A DNA stretch of 57,514 nucleotides, taken from contig DMMW01000035.1 in assembly GCA_003452965.1 (NCBI GenBank), forward strand, positions 534 to 58,047. Reading direction: 5' to 3'. How positions within the stretch are numbered: position 1 is the stretch's first letter; each line of letters opens with the position of its first letter. The notes beneath the pieces were generated by a model. It was not told the origin of the DNA. It made no database searches and saw only the letters and a program-made list of their open reading frames with translations. This DNA is from Elusimicrobiota bacterium (GTDB taxonomy: Bacteria; Elusimicrobiota; UBA8919). A program made the position numbers and the translations under genes. This document shows positions 41,765 to 50,690 of this stretch, piece by piece.

Positions 41765-41790
41765 TTGTAGTTGCTCAACTTGTTGAGCGA
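41765..41790 (+). repeat. REP-like hairpin with GCTCAA/TTGAGC stem
   Basis: TTGTAGTT tag, then a perfect 6-bp stem GCTCAA/TTGAGC with loop CTTG (41773-41788). The copy at 52375 is identical on the other strand. Confidence 0.65.
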
Positions 41791-41979
41791 CTCTTTTGTC
41801 ATATTTATATTGCTAAACGCCCTTCATCCTGCATCCAGTCCCACAAAAAGTCGGGACGGGCAGGATTTGCTCATAGAATCTTATGGTAAACGTTATAATC
41901 CCGATTGTTATCGGGATGGAGATTCATTAACACCGCCGAACTTGCTCGGTTATTTTAAGCATATTGTTAATTTATTTCA

Positions 41980-42537
41980 ATGGAAGACAAAGACATTATA
42001 TTAAAAATAAAATCCGGTGATAAATCTGCTTTTAATGAGATATTAGATAAATATGAAAAACCGCTTATAAATTACTTGTATAAATTCTTAAATTCACAAC
42101 AAGATGCCGAAGATATTGCACAATTAACATTTATAAAGATATATAATTTAATAGAAAAATTTAAGCCAACCGATAATTTTTCTTCGTATTTATACAAAGT
42201 AGCAACAAATTTGGCATTAAATTTACAAAGAAGAAAAAAAATAATAAAAATATTTTCATTGGACTGGACACAGCATACCGAAAAAGATGATATTCCAAAT
42301 CAACATCCTGACTTAAAACAAAAGGATTCACAACAGATACTTGAAGAAAAAGAAACCGTAAAAAAAGTAAAAAAAGCAATTTCCGAATTACCACCTTTAC
42401 AAAAATCAGCATTAATTTTATCATTTTATGAGAACAAGTCGTATCAAGAAATTTCAAAAATTCTAAAAAAAAGTATTTCTTCCATAGAATCACTCATATT
42501 CCGAGCAAAATCAAACCTTTCAAAGAAATTAAGATAA
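41980..42537 (+). CDS. ECF sigma factor
   Basis: 185 residues with sigma-70 regions 2 and 4: NEILDKYEKPLINYLYKFLN and DAEDIAQLTFIKIYNLIEKF (region 2), then LPPLQKSALILSFYENKSYQ and SISSIESLIFRAKSNLSK (region 4). ECF factors switch on envelope or metal responses when an anti-sigma factor lets go. It precedes a copper-related cluster by ~300 bases, and a membrane protein with a Cys-rich tail there may be its partner. No clear ribosome site before the ATG. Confidence 0.9.
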   Translation: MEDKDIILKIKSGDKSAFNEILDKYEKPLINYLYKFLNSQQDAEDIAQLTFIKIYNLIEKFKPTDNFSSYLYKVATNLALNLQRRKKIIKIFSLDWTQHTEKDDIPNQHPDLKQKDSQQILEEKETVKKVKKAISELPPLQKSALILSFYENKSYQEISKILKKSISSIESLIFRAKSNLSKKLR

Positions 42538-42539
42538 AA

Positions 42540-42684
42540 GGGGTCACACCTATTTTTTTTCTTTCAAGTCGTGTCAAGCACGGGATGACGGAATACAATA
42601 CTTAATTCAGTAAAAATCCTGAGTAATTTCCAATGTTCGCCTATGTTCCAAGAATTTTTGCAATAATTAAATAGGTGTGACCCT
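42540..42684. repeat. 145-bp element with 15-bp inverted ends
   Basis: GGGGTCACACCTATTT at 42540 is matched by its complement AAATAGGTGTGACCC at 42669-42683. No ORF lies inside. A single end, GGGGTCACACCTAATTAG, recurs at 52267. The layout is like a MITE or the repeats tied to Y1 transposases. The rest of the ~300-base gap to the next gene holds only a hairpin near 42780 (CGCC...GGCG). Confidence 0.5.
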
Positions 42685-42840
42685 ATTTATTTAATTTTTT
42701 ACCGCAAGTTTTTTTGATTTCAAGTGTTTATAATAGTAGAAGTATGGAGTAAAATAAATATGACCGCTTACGCGTTGATTCGCCATTCGCCAACTGGTGA
42801 AGGCGGACAAGAAATCGTTGGTGGGGAAGGAGGATATGAA

Positions 42841-43419
42841 ATGAGATTATTTTTAGTTTTTGTTTTTACGTTGATTTTAGGACTTAATATGGTTTATGGC
42901 GGTGGCAAAGGGGGACATGAACATCACACAATGAAAGAGGAAAAACAGACAGATACAAAAGTTGGTATTTGTCCGGTTATGGGTGGTGCAGCATCTACAG
43001 AATATTCTTATAATTATAAAGATAAAACATATTATTTTTGTTGTCCTGATTGCATAGAGAAATTTAGTAGTGAGCCTGAGAAATATATATCCAAAATTAA
43101 AGAAATTAAGTTAATGGCATATAAATATGGATTTAAACCCGACCCCATAGTTGTTAAAAAAGATGATATAGTAAGATTCACAATTACTTCAAAGGATGTT
43201 ACCCATGGTGTTTATATAAAGGAATATGGAATTAAAATACGGATTAAAAAGAGTGAGACCAAAAAAGTAGAGTTTATTGCAGATAAAGTTGGAAAATTTG
43301 ATATATCGTGTTCTGTATACTGCGGTTCAGGGCATTCCAAAATGAAAGGAAAATTTATTGTAGAAGAAATAAAAGAAAAAGAAGAAATGGAAGAACACGA
43401 AGAACATGAAAATGAATAA
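42841..43419 (+). CDS. Secreted YHS domain - CuA-like cupredoxin fusion
   Basis: 192 residues. A signal peptide (1-20) and a His-rich stretch (HEHHTMKEE) lead to a YHS/TRASH-type domain (CPVMGGAAS, TYYFCCPDCIEKFSSEPEKY). The second half is a cupredoxin of the COX2 CuA type: His122 in THGVYI and C157-x3-C161-x3-H165-x2-M168 in SCSVYCGSGHSKM, which is the complete CuA ligand set. It probably binds and passes copper in the periplasm. GGAGG precedes the ATG at 42841, which is preferred to in-frame ATGs upstream. The next gene overlaps its stop. Confidence 0.82.
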   Translation: MRLFLVFVFTLILGLNMVYGGGKGGHEHHTMKEEKQTDTKVGICPVMGGAASTEYSYNYKDKTYYFCCPDCIEKFSSEPEKYISKIKEIKLMAYKYGFKPDPIVVKKDDIVRFTITSKDVTHGVYIKEYGIKIRIKKSETKKVEFIADKVGKFDISCSVYCGSGHSKMKGKFIVEEIKEKEEMEEHEEHENE

Positions 43420-43816
43420 TATAAATAAATTGCTTGAATCTATCAAGGATATGGAGACATCTAATAACTTTAGAAGTAATTTTTGGCATAAAATTACAAT
43501 ATACGAACAAAATGATATTTTTAATAGAATGCCGATTGTAAGATTTGCAAATGTTTCTTTGGTTGGTTCTTTTGTTGTATTAATTTTTTTAGTATTTTCT
43601 GTTATCTCGCCGATTTTATATAGTCAGGATAATAAAATTAATAAAGAAATTTCACAATTTGTCTTAAAAGCATTTAATCCGTTGAATAATAAGAAAATTT
43701 TTTCATTTTCAAATTTTATAAACTATTGTGATGAATATTGCAAAGTAATGTGTGGCTATTGTGAAGGTGATGATATGGAATGTGAAATGAGCGGGGTTAA
43801 TGGAGAAAAACAATGA
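43406..43816 (+). CDS. Single-pass membrane protein with Cys-rich tail, possible anti-sigma factor
   Basis: 136 residues. A soluble N-terminus of ~45 residues (NKLLESIKDMETSNNFRSNF) precedes one membrane helix (about 48-72) and a periplasmic part with five cysteines at 108, 112, 116, 119 and 126 plus acidic residues and methionines. Size and topology resemble anti-sigma factors with an outside metal sensor. An ECF sigma gene lies 0.9 kb upstream in the same copper cluster. It overlaps both neighbours by 4 to 14 bases. No family was recognised by sequence. Confidence 0.5.
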   Translation: MKMNNINKLLESIKDMETSNNFRSNFWHKITIYEQNDIFNRMPIVRFANVSLVGSFVVLIFLVFSVISPILYSQDNKINKEISQFVLKAFNPLNNKKIFSFSNFINYCDEYCKVMCGYCEGDDMECEMSGVNGEKQ

Positions 43817-44070
43817 AGTCAAAATTAGCTATTATGAGCTTTGTTTTGGGGTTGATTTCTTTTGTGCAATTATTTGGAATTGAAAAAGCTGTATTAGCAA
43901 TTATTTTTGGAACTATTGCTTTAAAAGAAATTGTGTCAGATCAAAAATTGGCAGGAAAGAATTATGCGTATTCTGCTATAATAATAAGTTCATTGTATAT
44001 TTTGATTGTCATAGTTTTGTTAATAATTAAAGGTCCTGATATGTTAAAGTATATAGGTATGATGAGGTGA
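43813..44070 (+). CDS. Small two-helix membrane protein, DUF4190-like
   Basis: 85 residues with two hydrophobic segments (5-35 and 50-75) around a polar link LKEIVSDQKLAGKNYAYSAI. The pattern, an alanine/isoleucine-rich pair with a KEI...GK...A turn, matches DUF4190, whose function is unknown. ATGA overlap with the previous stop places it in the copper operon. Confidence 0.55.
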   Translation: MKSKLAIMSFVLGLISFVQLFGIEKAVLAIIFGTIALKEIVSDQKLAGKNYAYSAIIISSLYILIVIVLLIIKGPDMLKYIGMMR

Positions 44071-44074
44071 TAAA

Positions 44075-44440
44075 ATGAAAAAGATTGTTGTTTTTTTTAG
44101 TGTGTTTTTGATGATTTGTTTGTTGATTAATCGTGTGGCAGCTATGTCATGTCACGCGGGTAACGGCGGTCATCAACATGAAGAGAAGTCGATAGAAAAA
44201 TCGGAAAAGAAAAAGGTCAAAGTTAAAGGATCTTTTTATTCTAAAATTTATGTCTGCCCGATGCATCCAGAAATAAAAAGCGACAAACCTGGGAAATGCT
44301 CTGAATGTGGGATGAAACTTAAAAAGAAACAAGTTTTAATGACATATACCTGCACAGAAAAGGATTGCGATTATAAACAAGTAAAACCGGGGATTTGCCC
44401 CGAGCATAAAAAGGAATTAGTTAAGAAAATAATTGATTAG
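44075..44440 (+). CDS. Periplasmic heavy-metal-binding domain protein
   Basis: 121 residues. A signal peptide (1-24) is followed by a His/Lys-rich stretch (CHAGNGGHQHEE) and a heavy-metal-binding domain YVCPMHPEIKSDKPGKC with ECGMKL, the same domain that opens many CusB proteins. A second Cys set (CTEKDCDYKQVKPGICPEH) resembles a duplicated site. It likely buffers copper or silver next to the efflux pump. Four bases separate it from the previous gene. Confidence 0.78.
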   Translation: MKKIVVFFSVFLMICLLINRVAAMSCHAGNGGHQHEEKSIEKSEKKKVKVKGSFYSKIYVCPMHPEIKSDKPGKCSECGMKLKKKQVLMTYTCTEKDCDYKQVKPGICPEHKKELVKKIID

Positions 44441-44488
44441 ATGTAAGAAATTATTTTTTTAGCGAGTATTTTAGTATATAATTAAAAT

Positions 44489-45742
44489 ATGAATATTATA
44501 ATTAAAGTATTTGTTGTTTTTGCAATTAGTAATTTATTCACAAACGTTATTTTTGGTGAAAGTGCTTCTTTGCAAATTCTTATTACTAAAGCGAAACAGA
44601 ATAATCCCGAAATTATTGCGGCAAGAGAAAAGTGGAATGCAACAAAGTCAAAGATATTGCAGGAAAGAACATTTGAAAATCCACAATTTTTTATTGATTA
44701 TCAAAGAATGCCGAGAGATAATTTTGATTTAAACGATGCGGAAGAAAAGATGTTTGGAATAACTCAAATGGTCCCTTTTCCAGGTAAACTCTCACTTAAA
44801 GGAAAAATTGCAAAATCAGAAGCAAAAATGGCTGAATCGGAATATATAACAATAGAACGGAAAATATTATCAGATTTGAAAATAGTATATTCAATGTATT
44901 TTTATGCAAATAAATCTATTGAAACTTACAAGCAAAGTTCAAATATTATGAGAAATTTTTCGAAAGTTGCAGAATCAAAATATGTGGTTGGTAAAGTGAG
45001 CCAGGGTGATGTTTTGCGCGCTCAAGTTGAAACATCTAAGATGTTGAATATGGTTATGATTATGGAGCAGGAAAAAGAAACTATAAAAGCAGAATTGAAT
45101 TCTTTAATAGGGAAGAATATAGATGAAGATTTGGGTGAATCAGAAGATTTATTACCTGTGATAATTGATAAGAATTGGGAAGAGATTGGAAAAATGGTAA
45201 TTGAAAACAACTCGGAAATACAAAAAAGTTATGATGCTCTATATAGAAGTAAATTATCAAAAAAATATGCTGTATCTGAATTTTTACCGGATTTTGATTT
45301 GACCTATCGTAAAAGAAGAATGAAAGATGTACAAGATACACAGGATTTTATGTTTGGGTTTACTATTCCGTTATGGTTCTGGAGACCGTTATATGGAATA
45401 AAAGAGATGTCAGCAGATTTAAAGATGGCTGAATCGGATAAAAAAAATACGGAACTTATGATTATTTCTAAAGCAAAACAAATTTATTTAAAATTAAAAA
45501 CTACAGAAAAACTAATAGATTCATATAAATCAAGTATATTACCACAAGCAGAACAATCTTTAAAAGTTACCGAGTCGTTATACCGAGGTGATAAAGAAGA
45601 TTTTTTACAATTATTAGATAGCGTTAGGTCATTGTTGGAATTTCAAATAGAGTATTATAAATATATTGCTGAATATCATCAAAATCTGGCTCAACTTGAG
45701 AATATAACAGGTACGAATTTGTATAGTGGAGGATTAAAATGA
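44489..45742 (+). CDS. cusC: CusC-like outer-membrane efflux protein (TolC family)
   Basis: 417 residues. A signal peptide and two outer-membrane-efflux repeats of long helices (SLQILITKAKQNNPEIIAAR, then ARMAQSE-like packing and KSYDALYRSKLSKKYAVSEF-type second repeat) fit TolC. It forms the outer channel for the RND pump encoded by the next two genes; the stop overlaps cusB (ATGA). TATAAT at 44477-44482 lies just seven bases before the ATG, which could give a leaderless mRNA, but a good -35 is not seen. Confidence 0.85.
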   Translation: MNIIIKVFVVFAISNLFTNVIFGESASLQILITKAKQNNPEIIAAREKWNATKSKILQERTFENPQFFIDYQRMPRDNFDLNDAEEKMFGITQMVPFPGKLSLKGKIAKSEAKMAESEYITIERKILSDLKIVYSMYFYANKSIETYKQSSNIMRNFSKVAESKYVVGKVSQGDVLRAQVETSKMLNMVMIMEQEKETIKAELNSLIGKNIDEDLGESEDLLPVIIDKNWEEIGKMVIENNSEIQKSYDALYRSKLSKKYAVSEFLPDFDLTYRKRRMKDVQDTQDFMFGFTIPLWFWRPLYGIKEMSADLKMAESDKKNTELMIISKAKQIYLKLKTTEKLIDSYKSSILPQAEQSLKVTESLYRGDKEDFLQLLDSVRSLLEFQIEYYKYIAEYHQNLAQLENITGTNLYSGGLK

Positions 45743-46968
45743 AAATAACTGGAAAGATGGGAATATGTAGTGGAAAGTGGTTTTTACTACTTACTACTTT
45801 CTGCTTACTACTTTCTGTCTTTTTTATTGCATGTTCAAAAAATAAAGAACACGAGCATCATAATGCGGAGCAAACATCGGAAAAATACTATTGTCCGATG
45901 CATCCGAATTATATTTCTGATAAACCCGGCGATTGTCCTATTTGCGGGATGAAATTGGTTAAAGATGAAAAAAAGTCTGTTTCACCGGAATCTTCAACTA
46001 AGCAGAAAGAGAAAAAAATTATGTATAAATCAACAATGCATCCCAATGAGGTTTCCGATAGACCCGGCAAAGATTCTATGGGTATGGAAATGGTGCCGTT
46101 TGAAGTTGAAGAAAAACCAACCACTGCTGTAAAGGGTCTTTCAACTATAACTATTCCTTTAGAAAAACAGCAATTAATAGGAGTTAAAACCGCTATTGTA
46201 AAAAAAAGAGATGTCTTTAAAACAATCAAAACAGTGGGAAATACTGCTCATGATCCTGAATTATATTTTGCAGAACAGGAATATATAACTTCATTTAAAA
46301 CATACCAAAAGATAAAGGATTCTTCGCAGGCTGAAGCGATAAAAAACGCTAAGGATCTTATGGAATCTGCAAAATTTAAGTTAAAGCTTTTAGGCTTCAA
46401 TAACGAACAAATAGAAGAGCTTGAAAAAAGAGGGGTTCCTGATGAAGGACTTCTCATAACCGAAGAAAGTGAAAATCTATGGGTTTATGCAACTATTTAT
46501 GAATATGATTTAAAATATGTTAAAATTAATCAGGAAGCAAAGATAACATCTTCTTCTGTTTTAAATGAAAGTATATCCGGGAAAGTTATTACAATTGACC
46601 CGGTATTAAATCCGGAAACAAGAAGTGCAAAAGTGAGAATTCTTGTAAATGATAAATCCTTGTCATTAAAACACGAGACTTTTGTTAATGTTGAAATAAA
46701 AATTCCTCTTGGTATGGTATTAACTTTACCTGATACTGCGGTAATGGATACAGGAATTAGACAGATTATTTTTATTGATAAAGGTAATGGAATATTTGAA
46801 CCGCGAGAAATTAAAGTAAGTGAAAAAATAAACGATTATTATATTATTAAATCCGGTGTTTCGGAAGGAGAAAGAGTCGTTAGTAGTGCAAATTTTCTGA
46901 TAGATTCGGAAAGTCAATTAAAATCCATATTGCAGGACATGAGCGGTGAACAAAAGCATTCGCATTAA
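45739..46968 (+). CDS. cusB: CusB-like periplasmic adaptor with metal-binding domain
   Basis: 409 residues. An N-terminal signal (FIAC as possible lipobox near residue 32) leads to a full metal-binding domain (YYCPMHPNYISDKPGDCPIC) and a degenerate second one (YKSTMHPNEVSDRPGKDSMG). Then come the barrel-sandwich and coiled-coil parts (ITIPLEKQQLIGVKTAIVKK, NLWVYATIYEYDLKYVK, GKVITIDPVLNPETRSAKVR) of CusB-type adaptors. It links CusA to CusC and hands over metal. The signal peptide is encoded by a period-7 repeat (45751-45818), seen as LLLTTFC/LLLSVFF in the protein. Confidence 0.88.
   Translation: MKITGKMGICSGKWFLLLTTFCLLLSVFFIACSKNKEHEHHNAEQTSEKYYCPMHPNYISDKPGDCPICGMKLVKDEKKSVSPESSTKQKEKKIMYKSTMHPNEVSDRPGKDSMGMEMVPFEVEEKPTTAVKGLSTITIPLEKQQLIGVKTAIVKKRDVFKTIKTVGNTAHDPELYFAEQEYITSFKTYQKIKDSSQAEAIKNAKDLMESAKFKLKLLGFNNEQIEELEKRGVPDEGLLITEESENLWVYATIYEYDLKYVKINQEAKITSSSVLNESISGKVITIDPVLNPETRSAKVRILVNDKSLSLKHETFVNVEIKIPLGMVLTLPDTAVMDTGIRQIIFIDKGNGIFEPREIKVSEKINDYYIIKSGVSEGERVVSSANFLIDSESQLKSILQDMSGEQKHSH
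45751..45818. repeat. Period-7 repeat inside the cusB signal-peptide codons
   Basis: A purine-rich part (GTAGTGG AAAGTGG, near 45767-45780) faces a pyrimidine-rich part (45785-45818) whose complement reads CAGAAAG TAGTAAG CAGAAAG TAGTAAG. Period and layout match the intergenic copies at 9.3 and 22.4 kb. Confidence 0.5.
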
Positions 46969-47033
46969 CAACAAATTTACTTTTAGGAATTCAGAAAAAT
47001 ATGTCATTTCCACATGGGCAATAAGGTTGTCAT

Positions 47034-47096
47034 ACCTGTAGGATGTAAACAGGTATCCAGTAAATGGCCGTGGATTCCCGATAGAATCGTTCAGGA
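47034..47096. repeat. Double hairpin between cusB and cusA
   Basis: ATACCTGT/ACAGGTAT (about 47031-47056) is followed by an imperfect ATTCC...GGAAT hairpin (47074-47093) ending AATGACA. It resembles dispersed repeats found in many bacteria and may lower read-through into cusA. Confidence 0.4.
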
Positions 47097-47138
47097 ATGA
47101 CAAAAGTAAAAAAATGCGTAAAGCGTAGAAGGAATTTT

Positions 47139-50100
47139 ATGATAGAAAGAATAATAGAATGGTGTGCTAAAAATAGATTTTTTGTTTTTCTCGGAACCGC
47201 ATTGGCTATTGTCTGGTCAATATGGGCGATAAATAACATACCCCTGGATGCTATACCTGATTTGACGGACACTCAGGTAATTATTTATTCCAAATGGGAC
47301 AGACCACCTCAAATTATAGAAGACCAGATAACATATCCTATCGTTTCTGCGTTATTAGGTGCTCCAAAAGTAAAAGATATCCGTGGTTTTTCTGATTATG
47401 GTTTTTCTTATGTATATGTTGTTTTTGAAGATGGAACCGATGTATACTGGGCTCGTTCGCGGGTCTTAGAGTATCTTTCAAAGATAACAGCCCAACTTCC
47501 CCAGGATGCAGCTGTTGAACTTGGTCCTGATGCTACCGGTGTTGGTTGGGTCTATGAATATGCACTTATCGATGAAACAGGAAAACATTCATTAGATGAA
47601 CTAAGAACATTTCAGGATTGGCACTTAAAATATGCTTTGCAATCGGTAAAAGGGGTTGCTGAAGTCGCGTCTGTAGGTGGATTTTCAAAACAGTATCAGA
47701 TTGTTGTAAATCCCAATGCGTTACTTGCCTATAACATTTCAATTTCAGATATCATAATGGCTGTTAAAAAATCCAATCAGGAAATCGGAGCACGACTATT
47801 GGAACTCTCCGGAACCGAGTATATGGTTACCGTTAAGGGCTATATAAAATCAAAAAAAGATATAGAAGAAGCGGTAATAAAAGTTACTAAAAATGGTGTA
47901 CCTATAAGAATTAAAGAATTAGCTAACGTGCAGATTGGTCCGGATATAAGAAGAGGCGTAGCAGAATTAAATGGTGAAGGCGAGGTTGTCGGTGGAATAG
48001 TTGTAATGCGGTATAAAGAGAATGCATTGGATGTTATAAAAAATGTAAAGAAAAAATTCTCAGAAATACAATTGCCAGAAGGAGTAAAAGTTGTAGTAAC
48101 ATATGACCGTTCCGATTTGATAATAAAATCAATTGATACAATGAAGAAAAAATTATTAGAAGAAATGATAGTAGTTGCTATTATCATTTTAATTTTTCTA
48201 TTACATATACCTTCTGCAATAATTCCGATAATCACGCTTCCAATTGCTGCTTTAATATCTTTTATTCCGATGTATTACATGAATTTAACTTCAAATGTGA
48301 TGTCTTTAGGTGGTATAGCCATTGCAATAGGTGCAATGGTTGATGCTTCAATAGTTGTAGTTGAAAATTCCCATAAAAAACTCTCACATTGGGAAGAAAG
48401 TGGGCGTAAAGGTGATTATCATTTAATCTTAATAAATGCTATAAAAGAAGTCGGTAGACCTTCGTTTTTTTCGCTTTTAGTGATATCGGTTGCTTTTATT
48501 CCGATATTTACATTGGAAGGCATAGAAGGACGGCTCTTTAAACCGCTTGCATATACCAAAAATTTTGCAATGCTTTTTGCGGCTGTTTTAGCGATAACTC
48601 TTGATCCTGCGATCAGAATGCTATTTACAAAAATAGATGATTATGTATTTAAGCCAAAGTGGCTTTGTAAGATTACGAATTTTATTTTTGTGGGTAAGAT
48701 TCGCTCTGAAGAAAAACACGCTGTATCAAAATTTTTATTTAAAATCTACGGTCCCGTAGTTGATTTCGTATTAAAAAAACCATATCTAATAATATCATCT
48801 GCATTAATATTGTTTATCATCACTATTCCAATATACTTTAAAATTGGCAGTGAATTTATGCCACCGCTGGACGAGGGTTCTATATTATACATGCCTACCA
48901 CGTTACCCGGTATATCGGTAACAGAGGCAACTAAATTATTGCAAGTTCAGGATAAAATATTAAAGAGTTTTCCGGAAGTCGTTAGTGTCTTTGGTAAAGC
49001 AGGCAGAGCAAATACATCAACAGATCCTGCACCGTTTTCAATGATGGAAACAACGGTAATATTAAAATCCGAAAAAGAATGGCGCAGTAAAAAAAGATGG
49101 TATTCCAAAATTGCTCCCGAATTCATCAAAAGACAACTTCGTCTTATATGGTCGGACAGAATTTCCAGAGAAGAACTAATCACCGAAATGGATGAAAAAT
49201 TGAAACTTCCAGGTCAGGTAAATGCATGGACGCTTCCAATAAAAGGAAGAATTGATATGTTAACAACAGGTATAAGGACACCAGTTGGAATAAAAATATA
49301 CGGTGATGATTTGGAAAAAATTCAAGAAATCGGAACAGAAATTGAAACCCACATAAAAAGTATTAAAGGGACAAGAAGTGTTTATGCTGAAAGAACAGCT
49401 GCGGGCTATTTTGTAAATATAAATATTAAACGAGATGAAATAGCGAGATATGGTTTAACCATTGAAGATGTTCAGATGGTTTTGATGTCTGCGGTAGGTG
49501 GCGAAAATATATCACAAACGATTGAGGGTAGAGAAAGATTTGGCATAAATGTCAGATATCCCCGTGAATTAAGAGATGATGTAGAAAAATTAAAAAGGAT
49601 ATATATCGCAACACCGACAGGTGCCCAAATACCGGTAATTCAAATTGCAGATATAAAAATAGAAAAAGGTCCGGGAATGATAAGAGATGAAAACGGACGT
49701 CTCTCCGGTTATGTTTATGTAGATGTAGCGAATAGGGATATAGGCGGTTATGTTACTGAAGTAAAGAAAATGATGAAGGAGATGGTAGAATTACCTGCGG
49801 GTTATTCACTCATATTTAGCGGTCAGTACGAATTTATGGAAAGAGTTAAAAAAAGAATGTTCTTGGTGGTACCGCTAACTCTTTTCATAATATTTGTATT
49901 ATTGTATATAAATACTAAATCATATACAAAGACATTTATTGTTTTACTTGCAGTACCGTTTTCACTCATTGGAGTTGTCTGGATTTTATATCTGCTAAAC
50001 TATAACCTTTCAATAGGTGTTTGGGCAGGAATAATTGCCTTACTTGGTATTGATGCAGAAACCGGTGTATTTATGCTGTTATATCTTGATTTATCGTATA

Positions 50101-50405
50101 ATGAAATGAAAGAAAAAGGACAGATGAGGACATTGAATGATTTAAAACAAGCGATACACTATGGTGCAGTAAAAAGAATAAGGCCGAAAATGATGACTGT
50201 ATTAACAACTTTTATCGGACTGCTTCCTATAATGTGGGCACAGACATTTGAATTGGGTGCCGATGTAATGAAAAGAATCGCTGCACCGATGGTCGGCGGA
50301 ATCTTTACTTCCTTCTTGATGGAACTACTTGTATATCCCGCCATATATTTAATCTGGCGTCACCACACCGAAATAAAGAAGCAACAGATAACTGATAATT
50401 ACTAA
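47139..50405 (+). CDS. cusA: CusA-like heavy-metal RND efflux pump
   Basis: About 1088 residues, the usual size. MIERIIEWCAKNRFFVFLGT starts the first helix; NIPLDAIPDLTDTQVIIYSK, the charged helix-4 motif GAMVDASIVVVENSHKKL, MPPLDEGSILYMPTTLPG and GVMKRIAAPMVGG-type C-terminal motif (here ADVMKRIAAPMVGG) are all HME-RND hallmarks. It exports Cu(I)/Ag(I), or possibly other soft metals, driven by protons. The ATG at 47139 after GAAGGAA is preferred to one at 47097. The 170-base gap after cusB holds hairpins at 47034-47096. Confidence 0.93.
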   Translation: MIERIIEWCAKNRFFVFLGTALAIVWSIWAINNIPLDAIPDLTDTQVIIYSKWDRPPQIIEDQITYPIVSALLGAPKVKDIRGFSDYGFSYVYVVFEDGTDVYWARSRVLEYLSKITAQLPQDAAVELGPDATGVGWVYEYALIDETGKHSLDELRTFQDWHLKYALQSVKGVAEVASVGGFSKQYQIVVNPNALLAYNISISDIIMAVKKSNQEIGARLLELSGTEYMVTVKGYIKSKKDIEEAVIKVTKNGVPIRIKELANVQIGPDIRRGVAELNGEGEVVGGIVVMRYKENALDVIKNVKKKFSEIQLPEGVKVVVTYDRSDLIIKSIDTMKKKLLEEMIVVAIIILIFLLHIPSAIIPIITLPIAALISFIPMYYMNLTSNVMSLGGIAIAIGAMVDASIVVVENSHKKLSHWEESGRKGDYHLILINAIKEVGRPSFFSLLVISVAFIPIFTLEGIEGRLFKPLAYTKNFAMLFAAVLAITLDPAIRMLFTKIDDYVFKPKWLCKITNFIFVGKIRSEEKHAVSKFLFKIYGPVVDFVLKKPYLIISSALILFIITIPIYFKIGSEFMPPLDEGSILYMPTTLPGISVTEATKLLQVQDKILKSFPEVVSVFGKAGRANTSTDPAPFSMMETTVILKSEKEWRSKKRWYSKIAPEFIKRQLRLIWSDRISREELITEMDEKLKLPGQVNAWTLPIKGRIDMLTTGIRTPVGIKIYGDDLEKIQEIGTEIETHIKSIKGTRSVYAERTAAGYFVNINIKRDEIARYGLTIEDVQMVLMSAVGGENISQTIEGRERFGINVRYPRELRDDVEKLKRIYIATPTGAQIPVIQIADIKIEKGPGMIRDENGRLSGYVYVDVANRDIGGYVTEVKKMMKEMVELPAGYSLIFSGQYEFMERVKKRMFLVVPLTLFIIFVLLYINTKSYTKTFIVLLAVPFSLIGVVWILYLLNYNLSIGVWAGIIALLGIDAETGVFMLLYLDLSYNEMKEKGQMRTLNDLKQAIHYGAVKRIRPKMMTVLTTFIGLLPIMWAQTFELGADVMKRIAAPMVGGIFTSFLMELLVYPAIYLIWRHHTEIKKQQITDNY

Positions 50406-50420
50406 AAATTTATAATTTAT

Positions 50421-50446
50421 AGTAGTAGTTGCCAACCTTGGTTGGC
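50421..50446 (+). repeat. REP-like hairpin with GCCAAC/GTTGGC stem
   Basis: AGTAGTT tag, then a perfect 6-bp stem GCCAAC/GTTGGC with loop CTTG (50431-50446). It is followed by a direct repeat GCGTCTTTTCCATT (50445 and 50467). Confidence 0.6.
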
Positions 50447-50480
50447 GTCTTTTCCATTTTGCTCTGCGTCTTTTCCATTA

Positions 50481-50503
50481 TTGTAGTTGCCAAGTTTATT
50501 TGA
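50481..50503 (+). repeat. REP-like element, decayed copy
   Basis: TTGTAGTTGCCAAG, loop TTTA, then TTTGAA, with a broken right arm. Confidence 0.4.
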
Positions 50504-50522
50504 AAATTGTCAACAGCTGAAA

Positions 50523-50590
50523 GCGTTGAAAAAGCACTCACCGTCCTTGATTACACAGATATTGAAAGATGATTACAGAGATTGTTACCT
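50523..50590 (+). repeat. Diverged copy of part of the candidate small RNA
   Basis: AAAGCGTTGAAAAAGCACTC and the following CTTGATTACACAGATATTGA and AAGATGATTACA align with 811-910, but the 12-bp stem is broken, about 45 bases are missing and the terminator is lost. Confidence 0.45.
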
Positions 50591-50690
50591 GCCTGCCGAA
50601 TCTTTAGTGTGGGCATGGGGTTTTTAAACAATATCATATTAAGGTAAACTTTTTTATCTAATAAATGTCTAAAGTAAGGGGATTTTAAAA

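Larger units (their letters stand above)
41605..41979. repeat. Gene-free stretch filled with REP-like and other hairpins
   Basis: No gene seen. It holds three REP-like copies (listed separately), a GTCCC/GGGAC hairpin near 41838-41857, a perfect 8-bp hairpin ATCCCGAT-TGTT-ATCGGGAT at 41898-41917, and a CCGA...TCGG hairpin at 41936-41949. It lies between the TonB receptor and the ECF sigma factor. Confidence 0.6.

Noticed and set aside
42724..42840. Longer start for the YHS-CuA gene (ATG codons at 42724 and 42760)
   Set aside because: It would place 39 non-signal residues before a good signal peptide; GGAGG directly precedes the ATG at 42841.
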